Shown in pieces: positions 40,133 to 46,404 of a stretch of 50,988 bases of DNA. The notes beneath the pieces were generated by a model. That model worked only from the letters and a program-made list of their open reading frames with translations, did not search any database and was not told the DNA's origin. The first letter of the stretch is position 1, and every line of letters starts with the position of its first letter. The stretch spans positions 1 to 50,988 of IMG/VR virus record IMGVR_UViG_3300032293_001888; one strand, written 5' to 3'. This stretch comes from a virus. The translations under genes and the position numbers were made by a program.

Positions 40133-41502
40133 ATAATATGTCATATCAAGATGCCGCAAGAACGAGAAAGAAATCGTTCATATCAATGATTACCGAAAAA
40201 TTGGTTGAAGGTAATAGTATTGGTTCATCGATAAAAGCCACCGTTTCTGAAAAATCTGCCGCCCGAGCAAAAGGATTTAAAGAAAAAATAGATCCAATGA
40301 ACATCATTAAGTTTATGACTGGTGGATCTAAATTTGCCGCAGCTTTATATGGTAGTGCTAGAGGTAGAAGTAAAGAAGATATGAAATACTTTACCGGTAC
40401 TCCAAGGTCAGCAAAAGAAGTAGGTGCATCATCAACTCGAATCGATTCATTAGAAACTGGTAATGAAATGGTATCTTTATTGATGAAAATTTATGAGTTT
40501 ATGCGTACCACAAATGAAGAAGATAAAACGAGGAAACAAAAAGAAGCCAATTTCAAAGAAGAAATAGAATATGAAAGAGGATTAAGACACAAAGCTTTAT
40601 TAGAAGCCTTGTCTGGTTTAAAACCAGGTAAAACGGTTACTGCAACTAAAGAAACTGATGATGGAGGCTTTGGTGGTATTTTCGCAGGATTAATTTCTTT
40701 TGTTAAAGGATTAATCTCCGATGCATTAAAAGGTGTAATGGCTATACTTAATGGCATTACAGAATTAATAGAAAAATCTTTAATTAAAATGTTGGGCCAA
40801 AAATTAATTTGGAGCATGATTATTAGAAGTGTTCCTCAAATTGCAATGTTGTGGGGAATATATGAATCGAAAAAATATTTAGATAAAATTCTTTATGCTG
40901 AAAGAATGAAAGATGAGGAAGGTAAATCTGCACAGAAAGCCTTTAAAGGAATACAAACCGATTTTAGTAAATCAAAACTCACTCAAGACGAAGCAAAAGC
41001 AATATTGGAACAAGATCCTGGTATTAGAAAAGACAGAGATATAGCATCTTTTGGTGGAATTGAAAGAGTTCAAGCAATAGCTGATGGAAAACCGGACCCA
41101 GGAGGTATAATTCCTAAGTCTAATGAAGAAATTAAACGAAAATTGAAGTTGGATGAAGAAATAAGAAAACTGAAATCAACTCCAATACCTACTTCACAAG
41201 CCGAAGCACAAGATTTGGAGAATGGTGCCAGTCAGCAACCTATGCCAGCACCTATGGTACCTGTAAATCAACAACCAGTGCCAGCGCCTATGGTACCTGC
41301 AAGTAATGTTTTGAATGAAAAAACAAAAGAAATGAATGATGTCAATTTACCTACACCAGCACCAGTTATGACATCTCAAACAACCAATACTACAAATGTT
41401 ATGGCAGATAAAAAAATTGCACCGACAGGTCCTTTACCTTCTGTAAGAAATCAAGAACCTACTTTTGCCAATATGATATTATACAGCACAAGAGTTGTGT
41501 AA
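40129..41502 (+). CDS. Paralogous hub/tape-measure-type protein with hydrophobic segment (457 aa)
   Basis: ATGA overlap with the preceding stop supports a start at 40129, but MSYQDAARTRKKSFISMI from 40138 aligns better with the paralogue. The first about 115 residues (GNSIGSSIKATVSEKSAARA; KFAAALYGSARGRSKEDMKY) mirror the previous protein. Residues about 185-265 are strongly hydrophobic (IFAGLISFVKGLISDALKGV; LIWSMIIRSVPQIAMLWGIY), as in tape-measure proteins that insert into the host membrane. A Pro-rich duplication (PMPAPMVPVNQQPVPAPMVP) follows, then a tail ending ANMILYSTRVV. Probably a tape measure or hub component; no catalytic domain is seen. Confidence 0.7.
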   Translation: MNNMSYQDAARTRKKSFISMITEKLVEGNSIGSSIKATVSEKSAARAKGFKEKIDPMNIIKFMTGGSKFAAALYGSARGRSKEDMKYFTGTPRSAKEVGASSTRIDSLETGNEMVSLLMKIYEFMRTTNEEDKTRKQKEANFKEEIEYERGLRHKALLEALSGLKPGKTVTATKETDDGGFGGIFAGLISFVKGLISDALKGVMAILNGITELIEKSLIKMLGQKLIWSMIIRSVPQIAMLWGIYESKKYLDKILYAERMKDEEGKSAQKAFKGIQTDFSKSKLTQDEAKAILEQDPGIRKDRDIASFGGIERVQAIADGKPDPGGIIPKSNEEIKRKLKLDEEIRKLKSTPIPTSQAEAQDLENGASQQPMPAPMVPVNQQPVPAPMVPASNVLNEKTKEMNDVNLPTPAPVMTSQTTNTTNVMADKKIAPTGPLPSVRNQEPTFANMILYSTRVV

Positions 41503-41558
41503 TAACCAATAAAAAACCACACCGTATCTTTCGACAGAGGGTGTGGCCGTGTTATTAC
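41499..41558. terminator. Bidirectional hairpin terminator between convergent operons
   Basis: CCACACC (41517-41523) pairs with GGTGTGG (41540-41546), and an outer pair GTAATAAC (41499-41506) with GTTATTAC (41551-41558) extends it. Leftward of the core, on the minus strand, the stem is followed by TTTTTT (rc of 41511-41516). It is therefore a good intrinsic terminator for gp32 and a weaker one for the plus-strand operon. Confidence 0.75.
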
Positions 41559-41570
41559 TATTTAAAAGAA

Positions 41571-42458
41571 TTAATCTTCTTCAGCTAACTTGGCAAAATA
41601 TGCCATGTCATCTTCATCTTCACCAAGACTAGGTTCAGCGCCGACTGCCTTCTTAGGCGCAGCAAACTCTTTTGCCTTTACTTGTTCTACGGTTGTGCGT
41701 GGTGCTTCACCATTCAAACCAAGAACCTTATCAAGGCGTTGCTTCAGAGCATCATACGACTTGAACTCTTTATCAGCAACTAACTCTTGTAGTGAGAAAG
41801 AATCTTTCCAGATTTGTTCTAACTTGCCATCATCATCAGATAATACAGATGGTGATTCGAATTCAGACTTATCATAGTTCTGATAGCCTTCAACCTTACG
41901 AATCTTCAACTTAAAGTTAGCACCCTTCCACATATCAAATGGATTGATTGCTTCTTCATCAGCGAACTGTGGGTTCATTGCTTCAGAAATCTTATCGAAA
42001 ATCTTCTTGCCGAACTTAAACAATTTAATCTTGCCTTCGTTCTCAGGATGTTTAGGATCAGATACGATATAAACATTGGCGATGTAATTCAATTTACGCT
42101 TTTGCTTACGAACTACATCTTTGTTGGCTTCGATGCCAGAATTCCATAGTGTAGAATTGTGTTCACATACTGGACATTGTTGGTTCTTTGAGGTCAAACA
42201 GTTATCGATTAACCAACCACCAGGTCCTTGAAAACCGTGGGAGAAAATCTTGACCCATGGTAGACCATCGTCACCATCTTTTTCAGATGCTGGCAAGAAA
42301 CGGATTGTTGCCATACCATTGCCTGATTTGTCTACTTCGGGACGCCAGAAATTATCTGACTTTTCTGAACCACCTTCTGAGGATGTATTGAGTGCCTCGA
42401 TGGCCTTTGATAACTTATCCAGATTACCGGATTGTCTTTTTAGATTTGCAAAACTCAT
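41571..42458 (-). CDS. 32: Single-stranded DNA-binding protein gp32 (295 aa)
   Basis: Diagnostic parts: N-terminal basic region FANLKRQSGNLDKLS (cooperativity LAST-like motif), MATIRFLPASEK, and the zinc site H74, C87, C95, C98 in FSHGF...DNCLTSKNQQCPVC. These match the H-C-C-C ligands of T4 gp32. KLNYIANVYIVSDPKHPENE and GKKIFDKISEAM follow. The C-terminus is acidic (LGEDEDDMAYFAKLAEED), as required for partner binding. Length matches T4 gp32 (301). It coats ssDNA in replication and recombination and works with gp59 (43210-43815). Two sigma70-type promoters lie upstream, and AAAGG precedes the ATG. Confidence 0.95.
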   Translation of the reverse strand: MSFANLKRQSGNLDKLSKAIEALNTSSEGGSEKSDNFWRPEVDKSGNGMATIRFLPASEKDGDDGLPWVKIFSHGFQGPGGWLIDNCLTSKNQQCPVCEHNSTLWNSGIEANKDVVRKQKRKLNYIANVYIVSDPKHPENEGKIKLFKFGKKIFDKISEAMNPQFADEEAINPFDMWKGANFKLKIRKVEGYQNYDKSEFESPSVLSDDDGKLEQIWKDSFSLQELVADKEFKSYDALKQRLDKVLGLNGEAPRTTVEQVKAKEFAAPKKAVGAEPSLGEDEDDMAYFAKLAEED

Positions 42459-42481
42459 GATATTACCTTTCGTATTTACGG

Positions 42482-42510
42482 TGTATAAACGGAATATAAA
42501 CTACTTTCAA
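42482..42510 (-). promoter_or_regulatory. Sigma70-type promoter P2 for gp32
   Basis: On the minus strand TTGAAA (42505-42510), 17-nt spacer, TATACA (42482-42487). The predicted start is near 42475, about 17 nt upstream of the gp32 ATG, with AAAGG in the leader. Confidence 0.65.
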
Positions 42511-42530
42511 ATTACTTCTCATAATCAACT

Positions 42531-42559
42531 ACTATATCATAATATTTAGGCTTTGTCAA
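42531..42559 (-). promoter_or_regulatory. Sigma70-type promoter P1 for gp32
   Basis: On the minus strand TTGACA (42554-42559), 17-nt spacer, TATAGT (42531-42536). It overlaps the 3' end of the 58-aa gene and lies in tandem with P2. Confidence 0.65.
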
Positions 42560-42722
42560 GGCCTGAATTCTCACTTAATAATTGTTTACCGGTGGACATA
42601 TGCCACTCATCCAAACGGACTTTAAATTCTTCATTGGTTAAATTATGCCAACCAATACAGTCACCGGTTGGACTACGGCCACAGCGACAAGGATTAATTA
42701 CTTCTTTTAACATTTCTTTCAT
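42546..42722 (-). CDS. CDGSH-like Cys/His microprotein (58 aa)
   Basis: ATG at 42722 follows the nucleotidase stop closely (9 nt) with GGAG upstream; the frame ends at 42546. The protein is MKEMLKEVINPCRCGRSPTG, then DCIGWHNLTNEEFKV. Residues C12, C14, C22 and H26 give C-x-C-(x)7-C-x3-H, close to the C-x-C-(x)8-C-x3-H ligand set of CDGSH 2Fe-2S proteins, with S17 also in place and CIGWH instead of CDGSH. Small proteins with this CGRSPTGxCIGWH pattern occur in aquatic phages, to my recollection. Metal or cluster binding is inferred. It lies in the gp59-gp32 operon. Confidence 0.75.
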   Translation of the reverse strand: MKEMLKEVINPCRCGRSPTGDCIGWHNLTNEEFKVRLDEWHMSTGKQLLSENSGLDKA

Positions 42723-42731
42723 GTTTTCTCC

Positions 42732-43217
42732 TTAAACATACATCTTTAAAATACCAATGGTTGTCATAGCGTCTGTATGAAGAATACCAACACCACCTTC
42801 GGCTCGCCATTGGTCGATGTTCTGTGCCGTATCATCAATCAGTAATGAATTTGTATTTGAAAAGTTTCTTTTTAACCTTTTACCTGGTACCAAATTGATT
42901 GGGTAGTGTATGCCATGTTTATGCAACCAATCCGTCTTTTGTTTTGCAATAGGATCATGCCGCTTCTCTGATGATGTTGATGATAGTATCTCAACAGGAA
43001 TACCGGTGCTATTCAGAAAATTTAATAGTGTCTGTGCATCTTGCATCATTGGTAGTTTTGCAAAGTGTTCGTTTGTAATGAAATGGTCAAAGAGTTTATA
43101 GAACTCCTTTTTCTCATCAGCATCTCTTGGTGACATTTTATACAACTCTTTGTAATGCCTATCAAAGTCGGCAATTACACCATCCATGTCTAAGTAAATT
43201 TTGGTAATCTTATGCAT
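42732..43217 (-). CDS. HAD-type 5'(3')-deoxyribonucleotidase (161 aa)
   Basis: HAD motif I is YLDMDGVIADFD (nucleophile D10, acid D12), motif II is ILSSTSS near residue 78, and motif III is LLIDDT (D128/D129). The small size and the DMDGV...LSS...K...IDD pattern match NT5C-like nucleotidases. It would dephosphorylate (deoxy)nucleoside monophosphates and adjust nucleotide pools during phage DNA synthesis. It overlaps the gp59 gene by 8 nt, so it is probably translated with it. Confidence 0.85.
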   Translation of the reverse strand: MHKITKIYLDMDGVIADFDRHYKELYKMSPRDADEKKEFYKLFDHFITNEHFAKLPMMQDAQTLLNFLNSTGIPVEILSSTSSEKRHDPIAKQKTDWLHKHGIHYPINLVPGKRLKRNFSNTNSLLIDDTAQNIDQWRAEGGVGILHTDAMTTIGILKMYV

Positions 43218-43815
43218 ATTCTTTAATTTTTTCTTTCAGTATTGCTTTAAACTTCACTTTATCATAATTTAAGAAAGGTGTATATTTCTCACATTTCATT
43301 TTAAAATCAGGCCAGACAATATCATCATCGATCTTTTTATCCCACATCGGGAAGAACTTCATTATATCATTCAGTATACACAATGTTTCGAGTGAGACCT
43401 GTTTCAATTGTACCAGGTGCATTAACACCGGATATGAATTGGGTTTTACTTCCAGCATCTGATCAGGTGATCCACCATTTGATAACAGATACATTATATC
43501 ATTCTCAAAGGTATAAGTCAAGCTCTGTTGAGTTTTTTGCCACTTTTTGTATACCTCTTCACCATCCACGTTAGCAAGCTCACCAACCCATTTATCACCT
43601 TCCAGAAAGTTGGCAATATAAAAATCTTTGAGCTCATCGAGATTGTATTTACGAGCGAGTTTATAGAATTGGTATTTGGATTTGTTTTTAAGGAATGTTG
43701 CAGTACTTACATTTGTTTTGCCATGATATTTAAAGTAATCATAACTCTTTGAGGTGAAATGTAACTTTAAAGAGTTATACATGGCAAACGCTGCATAACC
43801 TGAATTTTCTGTCAT
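43210..43815 (-). CDS. 59: Replicative helicase loader gp59 (201 aa)
   Basis: T4 gp59 homologue. KSKYQFYKLARKYNLDELKD corresponds to T4 DKYFFQKLSEKYKLKELAL, and FYIANFLEGDKWVGELANVD to FISNLVANQDAWIGDISDAD. TFENDIMYLL follows, then SLETLCILNDIMKF and DIVWPDFKMKCEKYTPFLNY. Length (201) is near T4 (217). It loads gp41 helicase onto gp32-coated forks. It is followed by the nucleotidase, the CDGSH-like protein and gp32, keeping the T4 33-59-32 order with two insertions. Confidence 0.93.
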   Translation of the reverse strand: MTENSGYAAFAMYNSLKLHFTSKSYDYFKYHGKTNVSTATFLKNKSKYQFYKLARKYNLDELKDFYIANFLEGDKWVGELANVDGEEVYKKWQKTQQSLTYTFENDIMYLLSNGGSPDQMLEVKPNSYPVLMHLVQLKQVSLETLCILNDIMKFFPMWDKKIDDDIVWPDFKMKCEKYTPFLNYDKVKFKAILKEKIKEYA

Positions 43816-43821
43816 AACAAA

Positions 43822-44043
43822 TTAAATAGGCAATTTAGAAGTCTTTTTCAGCATATTGTTTTCTTGGGCTTCTTCTTTGATTTTGGCTTTGAGTGCGGAA
43901 GAAATCAAGGTAGAAGCTACCTCAATTTCTAATCCAGTTTCCTTGCAATGTTGTAGTATGGCATCCATACGATTGCACCTCAACGTAATGCACAACTCCT
44001 CAATCATCATACTAAAATCTTTAATCTCATCTTTTGTTGGCAT
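43822..44043 (-). CDS. 33: Late transcription co-activator gp33 (73 aa)
   Basis: MPTKDEIKDFSMMIEELCIT, then MDAILQHCKETGLEIEVAST and LISSALKAKIKEEA, ending KKTSKLPI, fits the short gp33 type of T4-like cyanophages, shorter than T4 gp33 (112 aa). gp33 bridges RNA polymerase and the sliding clamp to activate late promoters. Late TATAAATA promoters elsewhere in the window are its expected targets. Its start overlaps the stop of the SleB gene by one base, and it is followed closely by gp59. Confidence 0.82.
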   Translation of the reverse strand: MPTKDEIKDFSMMIEELCITLRCNRMDAILQHCKETGLEIEVASTLISSALKAKIKEEAQENNMLKKTSKLPI

Positions 44044-44570
44044 TAGAACTTGTTTTCTCTATAAAAAATATGGTTACCAATCTGTGTTACTCTGGTTAGT
44101 TTCCAACCAGGATTCACATAGTTTGCATGGAAATATAATGCGTTACTTTTATGGAGTATATCATGTGCGACAGAAGATGTCAAGGCTTTCTTTGCAACAA
44201 TTACCGATTCTTCCCATTGATATGGATTTTTTAATTTACTCACAGTCATGCCTACCCAGCTAAACTGATACGTTTCACCAACCTTCTGCTTCACTACACC
44301 ACATATGGTTGATGGGAATTTACCAGAATTTACACGGTTGATTGTGACCTGTGCGACTGCCAGTTTACCTTCAAATGGTTCACTCTTAGATTCATAATAA
44401 ACATTTTCTGCTAGGCATTGCAACTCTTTATTGAAGTGTTGATTGACCTCGGCCGTTTCTATATTCTGAGCGTATGCTTGTGCTGCAGGTACTAACAGAT
44501 TAATTGCAATCAATACCACTGAGGTTGTAATTAAAATTTTATTTGTTACTTGTTTTTTAGTGCTAAACAT
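44043..44570 (-). CDS. Exported SleB-type cell-wall hydrolase (probable endolysin, 175 aa)
   Basis: Residues 1-35 are a signal sequence: basic MFSTKKQVTNK, hydrophobic ILITTSVVLIAINLLVPA, likely cleavage near AQAYA. The Hydrolase_2/SleB domain follows: CLAENVYYESKSEPFEGKLA (E60 candidate catalytic residue), VAQVTINRVNSGKFPSTIC, YQFSW and SNALYFHANYVNPGW, ending TQIGNHIFYRENKF. C52 and C90 could pair. It would cleave peptidoglycan after Sec export, most likely for lysis. A compact inverted-repeat structure sits in the leader, and AAGGAAG precedes the ATG. Confidence 0.88.
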   Translation of the reverse strand: MFSTKKQVTNKILITTSVVLIAINLLVPAAQAYAQNIETAEVNQHFNKELQCLAENVYYESKSEPFEGKLAVAQVTINRVNSGKFPSTICGVVKQKVGETYQFSWVGMTVSKLKNPYQWEESVIVAKKALTSSVAHDILHKSNALYFHANYVNPGWKLTRVTQIGNHIFYRENKF

Positions 44571-44583
44571 CTTTCTTCCTTTT

Positions 44584-44616
44584 TGATGTTCTGGCCACCA
44601 AACATCAGGCGGCCAG
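44584..44616 (-). promoter_or_regulatory. Interleaved inverted repeats in the lysin leader
   Basis: On the minus strand CTGGCC (44611-44616) can pair with GGCCAG (44591-44596), and TGATGTT (44601-44607) with AACATCA (44584-44590). The two stems interleave, so they are mutually exclusive hairpins or a tight pseudoknot. The second stem ends about 6 nt before the AAGGAAG ribosome site of the SleB gene. Confidence 0.55.
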
Positions 44617-44626
44617 ATTTCTCCAA

Positions 44627-44905
44627 TTACGAATTCGTTTTCTTTGTAATTTTTACTTCAGGTTGTGGAGTGGTTTGAGAAACGAATTGATTGAGAGCTT
44701 CTGCTTTCTTTACAATTTCATCTTCTGTGGGAAATGGCGGTAGTGCCGGGAAATCAGGTGATGATGTGCCAGCAATTTTTGCTGCATCTACCTGTGTATG
44801 CCATTGCTGTTGTAGAGAATCATGTCTAGTGTGATAATCATCAGTTAGCATATCTTTGGCCATTTTTAAGAGTTCTAGCCGTATCTCGTATGGTGTCATA
44901 CTCAT
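44627..44905 (-). CDS. Conserved small phage protein (92 aa)
   Basis: It starts MSMTPYEIRLELLKMAKDML and continues DDYHTRHDSLQQQWHTQVD, then a Pro-rich segment (SPDFPALPPFPTEDEIVKKA), ending VKITKKTNS. The TPYEIRLELLKMAKDML opening recurs in T4-like aquatic phages, as I recall, but I know no function. AAGGAG lies 5 nt before the ATG. The leader contains an ACCAGC...GCTGGT hairpin (44937-44960), with a sigma70-type TTGACA-N15-TATACA and a CATAAATA further upstream. Confidence 0.75.
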   Translation of the reverse strand: MSMTPYEIRLELLKMAKDMLTDDYHTRHDSLQQQWHTQVDAAKIAGTSSPDFPALPPFPTEDEIVKKAEALNQFVSQTTPQPEVKITKKTNS

Positions 44906-45061
44906 TTACTTCTCCTTGTGTGTGTTTATGTGTATTACCAGCGGTTTGTGTGTTGCTGGTGTTTTATTTATGCAGAGTTAATCTACATTCTTGGGGTGTA
45001 TACTAATCCAACATAAATGTCAAGCGGTTGCTGCAATTATCTTACAATGTGAAACTGGTAA
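44906..45061 (-). promoter_or_regulatory. 156-nt leader region with promoters and hairpin
   Basis: On the minus strand: TTGACA (45018-45023), 15-nt spacer, TATACA (44997-45002); a late-type CATAAATA (44965-44972); and a hairpin ACCAGC/GCTGGT at 44937-44960. No ORF of note is seen here. The spacer is short for sigma70, so promoter strength is uncertain. Confidence 0.5.
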
Positions 45062-45181
45062 TTAACCGAACAGGTAAAATACCGTAAACAAAACGGTCAA
45101 ACCGGCTGCAAGTACTATCAATGCACCTAATCTCTGTTCAATTTTTTCTTCCGAATAGTTTTCAAATTTATCGTGGCTCAT
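45062..45181 (-). CDS. Single-pass membrane microprotein (39 aa)
   Basis: ATG at 45181, stop at 45062. Residues 1-17 are polar (MSHDKFENYSEEKIEQR) and residues 18-39 are one hydrophobic helix (LGALIVLAAGLTVLFTVFYL). Exact TATAAATA lies 34 nt upstream, and AAGAAG serves as a Shine-Dalgarno. One N-in transmembrane helix, late expression and position three genes from the SleB lysin make it a possible holin-like or lysis-accessory protein, but this is only inference. Confidence 0.65.
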   Translation of the reverse strand: MSHDKFENYSEEKIEQRLGALIVLAAGLTVLFTVFYLFG

Positions 45182-45214
45182 TTTCTTCTTTCGTATTAGT
45201 GTTTGTACTATTAG

Positions 45215-45222
45215 TATTTATA
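45215..45222 (-). promoter_or_regulatory. T4-type late promoter TATAAATA
   Basis: Exact octamer on the minus strand, 34 nt upstream of the 39-aa membrane protein ATG. It lies in the gap after the nuclease gene. Confidence 0.7.
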
Positions 45223-45231
45223 CTTATAGAA

Positions 45232-45888
45232 TCACCACTTTTGGTCATTGTAGAATTTAATTGCCTTGACTAATCCTTCGATATGATCTTCTGTTTTTTC
45301 TTGGAATACCAATGGTTGTTCATCTTCTACCGCCATAATAATGACCAAGTTTTGTATAGGCGTGCCAATCATTTCTTCATACATCAAACTATACGCAGCC
45401 GTCTGCCAAAAATAATCTTCAATCTGTGCCTTGGTTTTAATCTTTTTGGATGTTTTGAAATCGATTACCGATAGTTGCCCATCAAATTCACCAATCACAT
45501 CTACTCGGCCAGCCATACCCAATTGTTTTGACCATAATGCACACTCTTGGTAGTGGATGTTGTTGATGCGATTCAATAGTGGTTTGAGTGACAGGAACAT
45601 CTCCAAGGCGTCTGGCATGACCAGACCTAGACCTTCATTGTTGAGATATCGTTCACACAAGGTATGCACATTGGTGCCTCTTCCTGTAGCCTTCTTTGAG
45701 ATTGCATTGGCTACATCTTCACCTACTCTCTTACGCCATGCCATTATGGCATCTTTCTTTTGGGCACCAAGAACGGTAGTCACCGATGGTAGTTTAGTAC
45801 CATCAGGTAGAGTATAGAACCTACCACTTGATAATGTTTCGGATTGTAAATCTTGGAGTGGTACTGGTGGGCAAAATGTAAATGTCAT
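45232..45888 (-). CDS. PD-(D/E)xK exonuclease, Cas4/RecB-like (218 aa)
   Basis: Motifs in order: LPSVTTVLGAQKKDAI (33-48), ATGRGTNVHTLCERYL (67-82, H75), ECALWSKQLGMAGRVDVIGE (115-134, D130), LSVIDFKTSKK (139-149; D143-x-K145) and YFWQTAAYSLMYEE (Q162). This is the H...GxxD...DxK...Q arrangement of RecB-family single-strand-end exonucleases (MGME1/Cas4-like). Likely roles are recombination, fork repair or host DNA degradation. A consensus sigma70 promoter lies so close to the ATG at 45888 that the transcript would start at or next to the ATG. Confidence 0.85.
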   Translation of the reverse strand: MTFTFCPPVPLQDLQSETLSSGRFYTLPDGTKLPSVTTVLGAQKKDAIMAWRKRVGEDVANAISKKATGRGTNVHTLCERYLNNEGLGLVMPDALEMFLSLKPLLNRINNIHYQECALWSKQLGMAGRVDVIGEFDGQLSVIDFKTSKKIKTKAQIEDYFWQTAAYSLMYEEMIGTPIQNLVIIMAVEDEQPLVFQEKTEDHIEGLVKAIKFYNDQKW

Positions 45889-45893
45889 AGTAA

Positions 45894-45922
45894 ATTATAT
45901 CACAGGTAAATTAAAATGTCAA
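45894..45922 (-). promoter_or_regulatory. Perfect sigma70 consensus promoter
   Basis: On the minus strand TTGACA (45917-45922), 17-nt spacer, TATAAT (45894-45899): no mismatches. The -10 ends 5 nt before the nuclease ATG, so transcription would begin at about the ATG itself. Confidence 0.8.
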
Positions 45923-45925
45923 GAG

Positions 45926-46186
45926 TTATTCAGATTTATTTCTAGCTTCCACTTCCATAGGATTATTCCAATACCTATATCGGATATTATACCACAAGTA
46001 CGTAATATAAAAACGAATAACACCCATTCTTTGATATTGTTCCCAATGCACCATTTCGTGGCGCTTGAGAAGTTCATCATTCATTCTTTCTTTTAGTATA
46101 TAGATACCAAATGGAGGTAAAGCAATACCCGCATACCCAGTACGCACTAAAAATAACTTAATGAGGTGTTTAGCTTCCTTGATCAT
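45926..46186 (-). CDS. Small HExxH putative metallopeptidase-like protein (86 aa)
   Basis: A longer reading from 46237 overlaps the upstream gene; the ATG at 46186, 8 nt after its stop, is preferred. Zinc motif RHEMVHWEQ gives H43-E44-x2-H47, and NPMEVEAR near the end supplies E78 or E80 as a possible third ligand. Between them lie aromatic-rich helices (FYITYLWYNIRYRYW). N-terminal residues 8-30 are hydrophobic. Small proteins with HExxHxxQ...EVEAR occur in phages and bacteria; the substrate is unknown. Confidence 0.75.
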   Translation of the reverse strand: MIKEAKHLIKLFLVRTGYAGIALPPFGIYILKERMNDELLKRHEMVHWEQYQRMGVIRFYITYLWYNIRYRYWNNPMEVEARNKSE

Positions 46187-46194
46187 GTTAAATA

Positions 46195-46404
46195 TCAAAC
46201 CGCCTTTATGGGGTTGGTCAGTGTTATTGGAGTCCAAGTTGTATCACCGTTTTCGTCAGCAACAGATTGAACAAGACTTACCGGGTATCTTTTTAATATT
46301 TCGTTACTAATCTCAACTAGCGCAACTCTCGCGCTTGCCTCATCCGGATACTCTGTATGAGTTCCGTCAAGGGGGTTAAAAACTTGCATTGTTATTTTTT
46401 CCAT
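46195..46404 (-). CDS. Small protein downstream of the Gly-rich adhesin (69 aa)
   Basis: ATG at 46404 overlaps the adhesin stop by one base (TAATG); a longer frame to 46449 lies inside the adhesin. The sequence starts MEKITMQVFNPLDGTHTEY, then DEASARVALVEISNEILKRY and SVADENGDTTWTPITL. An alternative start is the internal Met at 46389. It probably assists or accompanies the adhesin (like small chaperone genes after fibres), but no family is recognised. Confidence 0.65.
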   Translation of the reverse strand: MEKITMQVFNPLDGTHTEYPDEASARVALVEISNEILKRYPVSLVQSVADENGDTTWTPITLTNPIKAV

